Of a stretch of DNA of 64,000 nt, positions 13,001 through 24,800 are shown in pieces. The DNA is taken from NCBI GenBank assembly GCA_038501785.1, contig JBAMJR010000151.1, positions 6,350,001 through 6,414,000 on the forward strand. Reading direction: 5' to 3'. Source of the stretch: Myoxocephalus aenaeus (lineage: Eukaryota; Chordata; Actinopteri; Perciformes; Cottidae). Every line of letters begins with the position of its first letter. Positions within the stretch are counted from its first letter, which is position 1. The translations under genes and the position numbers were made by a program. The notes beneath the pieces were generated by a model that was not told the DNA's origin, made no database searches, and saw only the letters and a list, made by a program, of their open reading frames with translations.

Positions 13001-13743
13001 GACAATTATATTAAGACCAGCACTTCCAGTCTAAATGTTTTACTTAAGCACATCACCCATTTCCTTTTTGTTACTTAGTAATCAGCACTGGAGAAATGCT
13101 GCCCTGGAGAATTCCCTTCAAACGTTTGACCCTGAAAGGCAGGTCATGTCAGAATGCTCCGTCGCTCTTCCACCATCTTAAAAGCTGAACAGAGCACCCT
13201 CCACAGAAACAGAGAGCTAAGGGCAAAAGAGGCTAATATGTAACTGTCATCAAGGGCGAGGGTGTAACACATGTAAGGACCAGGTTAAATGACACCCAAC
13301 ACCACAGCATTCTATTGCACACTCAAACAGGTTCAAGCTAATTCCCTCTTAATTGTCAGACTTTTTTTTTTTTAAACAAATCTACAAATCCATCAAATTG
13401 AAATGATAACTTTGATTAATGATTGGCAACAACCCCCCAATCTGCCTTGAACAAGTTTCTAGGAAAGCATACAGAGGTTAGGACATCATCCAACGTTTCA
13501 GTTGGGCTGTACTGGTCATGGAGACACCAGCTGCCAAGCAGTCGAGGCATAGCAGAGCAGCTTGAATCAAATCCCACTTCCACACTTCATGGTAGAATAT
13601 GATAATAAAAAAATAAAAACTGTGCTTTGGTTACACCGCCTGGTCACATGAACCCCAAAAACCACAGAGAAATCAAACTTACAGTGTAACTAGAGTTAGC
13701 TTCAATATTCCTATTGTACATTGCCAATTGGGCCTGTATGTGC
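10076..13743. other. Non-coding stretch with scattered repeat debris
   Basis: No gene supported. It contains a probable hAT-derived fragment rich in ATTAATCGATT-like words (11604-11672), a C-run (about 12061-12072), an imperfect inverted repeat (12106-12159) and a T-run of about 20 (12520-12541). The rest looks single-copy. Confidence 0.45.
12106..12159. repeat. Imperfect inverted repeat, about 17-bp stem
   Basis: CCTCTCTTGGGAGGGCAG (12106-12123) pairs with CTGCCCTCCCAGAGAGG (12143-12159), with one bulged T and a 19-base loop. It could be chance structure in a C/G-rich patch or a small element end. Confidence 0.65.
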
Positions 13744-13976
<233 letters not shown>

Positions 13977-14095
13977 TCAACATGAAAAAGTGGATTGGCT
14001 TGCTTTATTTTATTGAAAAACAACTGCCAAACAGGGCGGTACAAAATAAAATCACTGCACATTTCAGGTAAACAAGGGTTTACAAAATAAAATTA

Positions 14096-14300
14096 TAGAG
14101 TGCACCAGGCATGAAAACGGGTCAGGGGTGAAAAAGGTGAGAAGGATATTACCCCTCTAGGAGGGTCCGGGGGCATGCTCCCCCATAAGAAAAATTTAAA
14201 TATTCCATATTTTAAAGCGTCAATCTGATGCATTTTGAGATGCTTTTTTTGCCAACCTGGGGAGAGCTGGAGAAACTTAACTTCAGCCATGAGTCAAACA
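14096..14300. repeat. Dispersed repeat fragment
   Basis: The segment with GGGTCCGGGGGCATGCTCCC followed by a degenerate A-rich AGAAAAATTT stretch matches, as I remember it, a motif seen repeatedly in fish genomes. I cannot assign it to a family without a repeat library. It sits in a patch where several other element ends follow. Confidence 0.4.
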
Positions 14301-14671
14301 TGATTATGGCCTCCTTACTAAGTATTATGCAAGCCATTTCATGCCAGCCTGTCACTGGGTCTAACATTTACAGTATATGAGGCACAATGTGGTAAGGGAG
14401 AGCATGGCTGCCTTTGTTAGCATCATTTATATCTTTGATGCAGAGAATGCATCTGGCGAATCCCTGCCTGTTGATTTTGGAGAATACATCTCCTAGATGA
14501 AAGGACACCTCTTGCCCTTTTATTGAGACCTTGCCTTCCAGTTTTAGCCACGACCAGTTCCAGCTGCATTTCAATCCAGCTGTTTAACAATGGCTGCATC
14601 CTTCTCCCCTAACACACTCATTCTGGAAAAATAATGTTTGTATTAGTGTTAACTTCTAGTTTAGCCTTATT

Positions 14672-14858
14672 CAGACCTGCCAACCTCGATATATAACCTA
14701 TATATTGATAAGTCATTAAATACTCGTCATGCATTATATTGCATATAATGTGTGCTGGTCAATTAGTCTAAAATTAGTGTTAGACTCATTTTTACCAGCG
14801 TACTTTGACGTAAAAATGCGTATCCGCTACGCAAATTGCGTACAGGTTGGCAGGTCTG
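14672..14858. mobile_element. Short MITE with 15-bp terminal inverted repeats
   Basis: CAGACCTGCCAACCT (14672-14686) is repeated exactly in inverse at 14844-14858, giving a 187-bp non-coding element. The flanks share CTTATT on both sides. The CAG..CTG termini suggest a hAT-like element, but the matching target repeat is only six bases. Confidence 0.7.
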
Positions 14859-14946
14859 CTTATTGATAGAACGGTGGACCACTTTACCTTCTGCCTTGTC
14901 AGTCCCCTCACCTCAAAATCTACCTCCTCAAAAACGGTAGCGTTAC

Positions 14947-14989
14947 GCCGTGTTCACACCGGACGCGGCGCGTCCGGTGTGAACACGGC
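14947..14989. repeat. Perfect 21-bp palindrome with one-base centre
   Basis: GCCGTGTTCACACCGGACGC and its next base (14947-14967) are followed, after a single G, by the exact reverse complement (14969-14989). The match continues outward after one mismatch. CpG-rich GTTCACACCGGACGCG sequences of this type are common in fish repeats, so this may be two element ends joined head to head. Confidence 0.85.
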
Positions 14990-15267
14990 ATAAGCTAATC
15001 ATTTTCCACCGGAGCTTTAGCTAGCTGGCTAACGTTGCGTTCTCTCCTGCTGTGTTCAATGTGTTCACTCGCGCTCCCTTCTGGCACGCGCACCTGTTCG
15101 CAGTTCACTGAATATCATTCATTTTGCCGTATCACGCTCACCGTTCATTCATTTCAAACCCTAACGTTAGCCTAGCTTCCAAGCCCAAACGGCGTGCCTA
15201 TTGTTTTGCTTCCGGTTGAGCTACATCCGGCGTGGTGCTCGCGGGAAAAAAATAATTGAAAAATTAA

Positions 15268-15346
15268 AATGCGTTAACGCCGTTAATAAAATTGACGGCG
15301 TTAAAATTGGTTTGCATTAACGCCGTTAATAACGCGCTAATATGAC
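15268..15346. mobile_element. Terminal part of a hAT-like element
   Basis: Repeated and inverted TTAACGCCGTTAAT words (GCGTTAACGCCGTTAAT, GACGGCGTTAAAATT, then ATTAACGCCGTTAATAACGC) end in TGACAGC. Fish hAT-derived elements often end with this pattern followed by CCTA, but here it runs directly into the (TA)n array, so the terminus is cut or overwritten. Confidence 0.5.
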
Positions 15347-15348
15347 AG

Positions 15349-15349
<1 letters not shown>

Positions 15350-15432
<83 letters not shown>

Positions 15433-15494
15433 CATATACATATATACACATACATATACATATATACATATACATATACATACACACACACACC
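15350..15494. repeat. (TA)n / (CATATA)n / (CA)n compound microsatellite
   Basis: A pure TA tract (to about 15420) is followed by interspersed CATATA/TACATA units and a final CA run. It grew at the broken end of the hAT-like sequence just upstream. Confidence 0.95.
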
Positions 15495-16482
15495 CCATTA
15501 CTGTCGATAAAGGCCCAACGACAACGAAAAGAGTGCTGCATGACCAAGAAGTACGACCTGTAACTGACTTGATTAGAGGGAACTATTCTGTACATTTTAA
15601 AACACAATGGGTTTCCTCTTATGCTGGACACCACATATGGGCTGCTGATGTCTTCCCTCTTAAAATCATCCTAACAAACAGCAAGCAATAAAACCACATA
15701 GGCAGTCACAGTGGCGAGTCATTTACAAGATACAATAAATCATCAAAGCCCAGTCTCACTCTGGCGGCCCTGCAGATTAGGCCGGCCCAGCCCTCTTCAT
15801 GAGCTACCAACCTAATCTCCTTTTGCATCTCATCTGCAGAGATATGAGAGTCCCCTAATCCGCTCATTGGGTGGACAGCTGCGAGCAGACGTTTAACTGT
15901 CTGCTACTGTAGCTCCAGCCGCTTTGGTCTCCAAAACCCAATTTAGTCAACAGCTATATGGATTGACATACATTTTAATTAGGATAAGCACTGCTCTGCC
16001 AATCCTTATCTTTTCCATTAGCAGCTTTCGAAGTCACAGTTTCTTTAATGAATGAGTGCCTTTTTAAAGTGTGACACTTTCCTAACCCTGTTGAAAAGTC
16101 AACTGCAATTCCAGGGAAAGTTGATGTGATAACAATTCAAAAAATTTAGCCAACCGGCAGGCAGGAGAACAAATTAAAAGCCGACTCCTGGCTGGGCAGA
16201 GGCTCCGAGACGCAAAAGAAGAAAAGCACGACACGGGAGGTAACCTGCCTTCCAGGGCTCCAGCTGCCTATTGTAAGAGAACAATCCAGCGACTCCAAGC
16301 TTGCTTTTTTTTCATGCCGTCTGCGAAGTGAAAGCCTGGCCTCTTGCTTGTCAATTCTATTGTTAGGAGCCGGCAGGAGCCGCTCCCCATTCACCTCATA
16401 CACATGAAATACTCTGCATTGTTTGGAGAGTCAAATGGCAATGGCAGGCACACATGCCTTGAGAATGTGTGTGTGTGTGTGC

Positions 16483-16564
<82 letters not shown>

Positions 16565-18138
16565 TTTTAGATCCCATCCTAAGACTGAGAGCTTGGAGAT
16601 GCCTTGAAATATGCCATGGTTGCATCTAATTTTAAATGGGAAATTACTTTACTTCTGCATCTAAATAAACAGTGTAAAAACACAGCGCAGCTCCTTAGTA
16701 AAGGAGCCAATGTGACACACAGTGGAGGCCCATCGGCGGGTCTTTTTCGAGACTTAAAATGCCTAATTTGTACGGCCATAATGCATGTTGTCAAATGAAT
16801 GTTCAACATGTTCTATATTGTCGTCTGTCAAACCAATATATCTGCTCAACCCCTCCTTCTCAGCTTATAGCCTCAAACATAAATGCAATCACTCTGATTT
16901 AAATCCCGACTGGTCCTGTCACATAAATACACACTTTGTATTTCTGGAAACTCAGTCCGGAAATCACTTCTTGGTTGGACATTTTAATGACTTAAAACTG
17001 GTTAATGGGCTTGATTACATGGCAAATTATCTGAGTCAAAACCACCTTTTCACAACTGTAAAATGTCATTATCTGATTAGTCTAATCATGTAATGTAGCC
17101 TGCCTAGGTGTGATTGAGAGAAACAAAATGTAAGTTACAGTACTCAGGGATGTGCGGGAATTAAAGTGAAAATACTCTTCTTGTTGATTTTCCTCATAGT
17201 TCCTTGTACTAAGCCATTTTAACTGCACATAAACAAGCGCAAGCCAATTATTTTCTAGTCATGAGTCCCTGCTGGCAAGTGACAGATTTTAAACTCCAGC
17301 TAAATGAAGGTCAGGTGACCCTGTCATCACAAATCATGCAAGAGAAGTACATTTTTAAGATACTCAGATGAACGCGATGAGAAAAATTCAAAATGTCAAG
17401 CAGTAGTGTGTATAATCTGTCCATCAATGTACCACCCTTCATCCATTTACCAGATGTGTGTGTGCTGATTTACAGCCAGGAGCAAGGCAACCTGTGCATT
17501 TCATTCCTGCGATTGGGTTGCAGCTGAGGTGTTGACATGCTTGGTCGCCGAGGGGTTGAGGGAAGAACTTGCTGGGTGGTGAAAGAGAGATAGTTGTGAG
17601 AGAAACTAAGAGTGAGGTAGAATTGGGTGGCAGAAAAAAAGTGAGTGGGATAAAGATGGAACACATGGTAGTTTGAATTGCACCAAAGGCAGGGAGGGAA
17701 GGAGGCGGCCAGCACTATGAATTCCTCGCATGCTGCAGAATGCTGGGATTACTACAGTGAAGATGATGGACCTAAAAATAAATAAAAAATACAGCTGCCG
17801 GGTTCAGCAGAGCAACCCCTTTCACATTTAAGTAGTGATCTATAATGAATAAAGAAATATAGACAGATATTGATCTTCTTATCCAACTCTCACCTTTGAG
17901 ATCCGTAAACCTCTTTACACCCATAAGCACAACATGCCAAGTGACACCTTTACATCCACTGCCATGTAAACAGAAAGTAAGTGTGTGTCTGCTGCTTCAA
18001 ACCGTAGCCTGCTTTAGAACCGCTCTGTGGGGTCAAGGGAAGTTGTGGAATGCGTGGAGGTCCAAAGCACACAGGGATGCCAGGTTGCTCAGGTCTGATC
18101 CCACAGCTGCATGAAAGTAAATGGTTTGGCAGCACAGC
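15495..18138. other. Non-coding stretch with a large CA array
   Basis: No gene supported. 15750-16100 is unusually complex, homopolymer-poor sequence with TAATTA/ATTAG words and resembles a conserved non-coding element. That is an impression only. The GT/CA array is listed separately. Confidence 0.4.
16465..16562. repeat. (GT)n-(CA)n microsatellite
   Basis: A short GT run switches at GCACACGC to a long CA run. The GT and CA halves are complementary, so the array can fold on itself. Confidence 0.95.
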
Positions 18139-18882
18139 ACAGTTACTAGGGATGTGCGGTACCAGTTTCGGCTTTCCGTACGGTATGAATTTTTCATATA
18201 CCGTCATACCGGTCGCCGCGCTTTGGCAAGCAACAACATTTAACATTCACAGCTTGAAGCTGAAGGAGCAGCGAACGGAGCTACTTAGCTCTCATGGAGA
18301 CTCAGTTGACTTATGGTTTGAAGGGAATGACATCGTCAACATGCATGCTGGGTAAATTACTTCGCCAAAATGCCCGCCCACACAGGAAGACTCTTCATGT
18401 GCAGGAAGAAGTCTCTTCCGGTGCGGCTGAGTGGGCGGGCTTTACCCAGAATGCATTTTGTCGATGTCATTTCTTTGAAACCGTGAGTCAACCTCTATCC
18501 GTGAGACATAAGTAGCTCAGACCGCTGGACACGCAGCTGTGACTGTAAACATGAAATGTTGCTGCCTGCCGAAGAATGACAATAGTCGTTACGGCTGCGC
18601 ATGCGCCACCAGTATGAAGGGATATGAAATAACTACATTCCCCTGGGTCCTAAATCCCTCCATGTTTAGCTTCCTAACACAACCTATGTACCAACGTACA
18701 AACAGCTGCTGGCCAGTTGGGAGCGAGTGGTGAATAACGATGGCGGGCGGTCCTTTTCCGCGTCAATAAATTAATGTGTTTATTCGGAAAAAAAAATACC
18801 GTGATATACCGTGAAACCGCCAGAATCCTACAAAATACCGTGATATGGATTTTTGGCCATACCGCCCAGCCCTAACAGTTAC
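18139..18882. mobile_element. hAT-like MITE with exact 8-bp target duplication
   Basis: Terminal sequences TAGGGATGTGCGGTA (from 18147) and the inverted-type end CATACCGCCCAGCCCTA (to 18874) are bounded by identical ACAGTTAC copies (18139-18146 and 18875-18882). Subterminal regions are full of ACGGTAT/ATACCGT words. An internal foldback pairs 18327-18356 with 18441-18470, plus GCCCGCCCAC with GTGGGCGGGC further in. No transposase frame is present. The exact target repeat and 728-bp length make this a confident non-autonomous hAT-class insertion. Confidence 0.85.
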
Positions 18883-21800
18883 CAGAATTCCAATCAGGGA
18901 ACAAGCTGCACTTGACATCAGGGAAAATAGATCAAAAACAGAAATCCCATTTCCCATCTGCCACTTGTAAATGGCATTTGAATCCACCATCCTACCAACG
19001 CATGTTGCCAATTCAAAATCAGCTCAGAGTCTCTGCATGAACATTCCCTGAAGAGAAGCCAGCAATAAATGTCCCACCTGGTGTTTGCCTACCAGCCTTA
19101 CAAACACAGATAATCTTGAAAGGATGCGTGACTTTAACAGTGCAAGTAACAAATGGGGAACTCAGTCTTCAAAAGGAGAGACATCATTCAATCATATTGT
19201 CGAGGTGGTGAAGGGGTGGGTAGGGATGCCCTCCCAAGTAATTTCCCCGAGGCTATGCACTGCACCAGGGAGATAAGTAACCCAACTGAACACAAGGCTG
19301 GCATTCTACCCCAAGTCCAAAAGACAAAAACACCGGAATCTTTCTGAAGAGGAATCTGACAATGCAGCATTTGTCTCATAGCCAGTTGGAGAACAAGCTC
19401 CCCATAGACACGTTGATATGAAACACTGTGCGCACTAACTTTAAACTCAGAAGATTACTATAAACAATCTTATTTTTAAATTGACAAAGCAGAAAAGACT
19501 GATATTGGATTATCTCAATTAAATTCAAACCGAGACAGAACTGATTATGCAAAGGTTTGCTGACAGCGGCCTGAGTAAATAAGCGAAACGTACTTATGAA
19601 GCATCAAAGCGCATGCTTTTCATTAATTCTTAACAAAGAAAAACACCAACAAGTTGAAGGCGAGGCCTTGTTCAGCAGCATGCAGTTCATGCGGAGTGCA
19701 TTAAATTAACAATCTAAAGGCAGTAGCAAACTAAGGCAATCTAAGTCAGTAGCCAGTCTAAATATACAAAGCCGACAACTGAATCTGAGCATTGTAACTT
19801 AGGACCACTATTGGTGTCAACCGCCCAAACGACAACTGTAATAAACCTAAGCCTTGTTAATTCATTCATATTAAAGTGTTTTTCTAGAGACAGGTGATGT
19901 CATTTCCCTTTTTAAACGTGGAGAGACCTTGGCTAGATGAAGCCCCATGGTAAAAGAAGCTAATATAACAAATTATCTCCTCGCCACCTTCACATCAAAT
20001 CCATTGGAGACATGTCTCTGGAGACACAGGAGCACTGTTGACATTTAATACCGTTTATAAAGGGGTTATAAAAGCCCAACACACAGGTAGATCCTTGAAC
20101 AATTTAACAGCCATCTGACAACAAAGCAACCATCTTAAATAAGAGGCTCCGCTGTCATATCAGCTCTTTCTTTTTCATTTGAGGTAGGGAATAAGAAAAA
20201 CATGAAATCTAAATTGTATAATGTCATGTTGGCAGGCCTTTTTTGTAAATTTCATTACCTAAAGTACACTGAAAATACAACCAAGGCACACCTACTACTA
20301 TTGCTTTATTACAAGTCAATATCAGCCTGGGATGACCTCTTTCCAACATTCGCCACTGACTATGTCCACCAGACAAAGTCAGTGGGAGGGAGTCAATGTA
20401 ACCACTGTATCCTTGAGGTTAGCTGCATTAGCACACACTGCCCATAGCACGGCACACAGATAAAAGTCTATTTTCAGCCCCTTGATTAACACTGAGCTTT
20501 CCACATGTAATGTAAGCCAGCTGTCACACTCATGACGCTGCCCTAAAAAAAAAAAAAAGGAGCAATGTTTACAGCTCTACATATCAGAGTACACCATATT
20601 TGAGTGGTGTTTCGTCTTATTCTTTCTGTCCCCATTTTCTTCTCCGAGAGGCCTGGCAGCACTCCCGTGTACTCTCCCTTAACTAATAAACAAAGAATGG
20701 TTTCCCTTATATAGCTCTATTCAAACTCCACAACCTCAACAAGCAACATCAGAGGCTTGCGGGGAGGTGGGAAGTGCAAGCAAGTCTCTTCCAGGCGGAG
20801 AGATTTTGGCCAAGGGCAAGGAGCACCGAAGGTATGATTGTGTAACAGTCATAAATTGAGAGCCACTTTAAGTGTTCTTTCTGGTGCCATCCAGGTTGGA
20901 GAGGCTTGATAGGGCTGCAAAGTGAGACACATTCACCACAAAACTATATTAAAAAAAAATAAGTAAGTGTCACACATCAAGAAAATTAAACTGACAAATC
21001 ACATTTTCTTGTAGGGGGACTAAAGTGAAAACCATCAGTATGTCGACTATGATCATTTCCGAATTGTAGAGGCTCGTGCTGCCAGTTCAAAGTGTGTGTT
21101 AAACCTTTTTTAGCCGCTTGTGGTCGTGTGCCATATTTGTCAACATGCACTTTGCACCCTAATACAATGTTTGACAAAAGAAAGAACTTGATGTTAATCT
21201 TTGCTAATAAAATAAATAGCAGAAAGCACGTTTTTTTGGGGGGGTCTTTTCTATGAGTTGGAACAAAAGAAAAACTACAGTTTGTAGGCTGCAGAAGATT
21301 TAAAGACAGCAGCAACCAATGGAGATCTTTGCATATCAAGACTCCATGGTCTAACACTAGCATTCATCAGTGATGGAAAATTTAAAAAAAATGGCAAAAA
21401 TCGAATTGTGACCTTAAAGTAGAAAATCAAATCATGGATATGGAGAATCGTGACACATTGCATTGACTTCGACTCCATGGTCAAATTACATAAAACCTCT
21501 AAACTATCTAAATCATTTCAGGGTGTGGTACCTGTTTTTTATTTATTTTTATTGACTGAAGGACAGTTTCATACAGCACACATTCTGCCAAATACCCAGA
21601 ATTACAACAATCTGTTTATCACACTCACATACCCAGAATGATTTTGTTCCTTTCTATTCTGCGACACTGGGGCCATTTCAGCCCCTCCACCAGCAGCATG
21701 GCCTTATACAGCAGGGTAACTCTCCATGCAGTAGCTACCAAACATTTGTAGCAAGAATTTATCCTTATGAGAAAACCAAGAATAGATGCCCCAGGCTGCA

Positions 21801-24800
21801 GGAGGGCTGAGGAGGAGCGAAAGGGTGGGATACATTTCCAGCACTCCCAGAATGTTCAATTAGCCGCGCTCAACGAATCTCCGCTCTGCGCCACGGTCAC
21901 TTCCTGGAGAATTCCAGCACAGGATTATTTTCCCAAACCAGTGTCACAGACAAAAATAATTTGATGATACAAATGTGGAAGTTGTCAACAAAACGCAAAC
22001 ATGTTGAGTAATGAGAACACCATTTGTAAGTGACGTAATAGATAGTTTCACCCAACTGCTGAGTGATCGTCAAAGCAGCTCATCTTTACCAGGATGGGGC
22101 CAAATTTCTCATTGGCAGAATCATCAAAGCTGCATGCGCTCATCCCCTTATTTTAATTTTGCTTGCAGTTCCAATTGATATCCAGTCTTGTTCAAATGCC
22201 ACGCCTTGTTTTTTTACCCTCTCACAATATCTACAGTACAGATACAAGTTTACACTGCACACTTTTTGGCCAAAAGGGCAACTTGCATGTTTAATGTTTT
22301 CTGACTCATCTGCAGTAAGTGGGAGTGACGCACGCAAACGCGTTTTGGATAAGATACCAAAATAACCACAACAAGTAGCATTTGCCATCAAGTAGTCCAC
22401 TGAATGAATCCAAAAGAAAGCACTTTGCTCAGGAGCACTTGTGGTGGAGAGAGTGTTACATTGCTCATTTCCAAGCTGCAGACTCTCTGACTTGGCTTAG
22501 GGAGGCCAAATAGCAATCTCTATGCAATAGGCATGCTTCTGTAATCTTTAGGCAACTACTGCATCTCCTGGTTACGTTGGCAAAATCGAAGGATCCCAAG
22601 CAGAAAAATTGTACTGCTCAAAGTGACATTATTAATAAGGAAGTGAAAATGACAGGGTCTCGTGGAGTAAAATGGTGCACGTGGGTGCGTGGCAGCACAA
22701 TGTTTCGTACAAAGCAGCCAGTCTACACTCTGTTCGCAGTGCTTATGTACAGGGAGCAGCAGACACCTGATTAGGTTACATTTCTGCCCTGGTGACTAAG
22801 AGGCATGAGCCTTGGAGGTGGCAACCATGGCAGCAGGGATTTCTGCCAGAGATGCACTCCAGTAATAGCTGAAGAGCTCAGCTGCAACCTGAAACACATT
22901 TCGGAGCAGGTCCACTTTCAGCCAGGGGTCGAGATGACGGCACACTTTGGTTGAAAACTCCTGGAATTACTAACTGGGGTTTTGAAGTGAACATGGATTT
23001 TGCCAAACGACTTCATGTCCTGATTTCTCTATGAAATAATGTAAACAATAAGCTCATACCACAACAAACCTAAGCCACATTTTACAGTGGTCCCACAGGA
23101 GAAAGACAAAATGGACAGTTTCATCATATATAATATCTTTCATCAAAAAGACAAAATCCACAGCACAAATGGTATTTTAGCAAACTAGTGCGATATTAGA
23201 ATAATAGTAAGGAACGGAATAGCAACAAAGGCAACACAGATCCAGCTAGAACAGATCCCACAAAGAACAGTTCTGGGAAGCTAATAAAGACACTTAGTTC
23301 AGGAATAGCTGGTATACATTTCAAAGGTCCAAACATAACCTGGAATACTTCACCTCTTTTCACCACAGGGATCGTTCAAGTTGCATCTCATATTAAACCA
23401 GGTGTTATCTTCTGGAGCTTGACCATCTAACGCAGTGGCGGGCCGTGGATTTGGTACCTACGCCTGCTCCGTCTGTTTAGTTTAACAGCTGATCGCGGCG
23501 CAATACAAGCTCCATCCTGCTATTAAACATTCTGCAAAATTTTCCTACCAAAGTCAATCCATTACAACAGATGAACATAATGCGGTCATGAAAATGGCGA
23601 CGCTCTTCCACTGAGGCAACGGTTCAAATGAACAACTTTGAAATGCCTACTAAGTGGTGGGCAGCATGAGTTTTTATCCCTCATCACTATGACAACCAAA
23701 CTGGTTCCTGCTGCTCCAGACTGCTCAGCAGGACCAACATTTTGTGTTTTTAAACCACATGGGGGGGTCCAGTGACTTACGTCACAGCACACACAGAACC
23801 ACATATGCAGAATGCTTCAGGGCTCGGGTTGCTCAGACAGATTGCTCCTCCTGAAATGCACTCCATGTTTAATTTTAGACCAAAAAAGAAAGAAGAAAAA
23901 AAGCCAACAACTTTGAGTCATAGAGTGTATTTAAAACCAATCAATTAGCAAAGGCTAAAATAGTTCTTGGTGTTACTGGCAGTCAACCACTGTAATGGCT
24001 TACATTTGTGATGCAATGCACGTTGTTGGATGGTGCAGGCTTATACCAGAACTTAGTGGGAGGTGGGAAAAAACAGGAAGAAGATGGGCTGTGCCAAAAA
24101 AGACAGCCTCGGCTGCATCCATCCAACAATGACCAGCCTTCAGAAGATACACTTCACAACATTACCATTAAAACAAGACATTGGTTGCATGCTTCACTAT
24201 ATGACTGGGATTGACAGAATCTCATATATGTCTACAATATTTTAAAACCAATGCACTGATCTCTCAATTGACAGTCATTTATGTTTGCAATCCCTGTCTC
24301 ATTTGTTGCATTAGATTTAAATTTGGACCTTTACAAAAATAAAGTTTGGCTCAAAACTTTGCTTGTTGAATGTTTTGTCAACCACCTGCCTTTTCTTCCT
24401 TATAACCTTATCTTCCAATATTAGTTTGGGGCTAGGACAAAAAGGAGCATGGAAAGTGATTGAACGCGCGTTCCGTCTGAAACTAAAAAAGCACTGTACA
24501 TTTGGAAGGGTCAAGCACAGGGGCCCTCTCTCACAGGAAGCCCTGCTTGGAATCTTGTGGTTTGACTGTTTAAGGTTACGCATGCCTTGGCTTGGTCACA
24601 ACGAAGTGTGAAATTCTGTGATATTGTTAACTTGAACTAGAGGAGACATTCCTACGCCTCCATTCAGACCTTTTTATCCCCCCCCGCCCCCTCATCCCTC
24701 ACACTGCAGAACGCCACGCATTAAGCTCATCCCCTCAACACAACATTCACAAAATGTGTGTTAGCTACGATTTGTAAGACATTACACTATGCAAACTGCA

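Noticed and set aside
14672..14858. CRISPR array or tandem spacer structure among the short repeats
   Set aside because: The repeats are inverted transposon ends in a vertebrate genome; there are no evenly spaced direct repeats with unique spacers anywhere in the window.
23433..23475. Complete hAT element starting CAGTGGCGGGCCGTGG
   Set aside because: The start resembles a terminus, but no inverted partner or flanking duplication was found within the following few kilobases.
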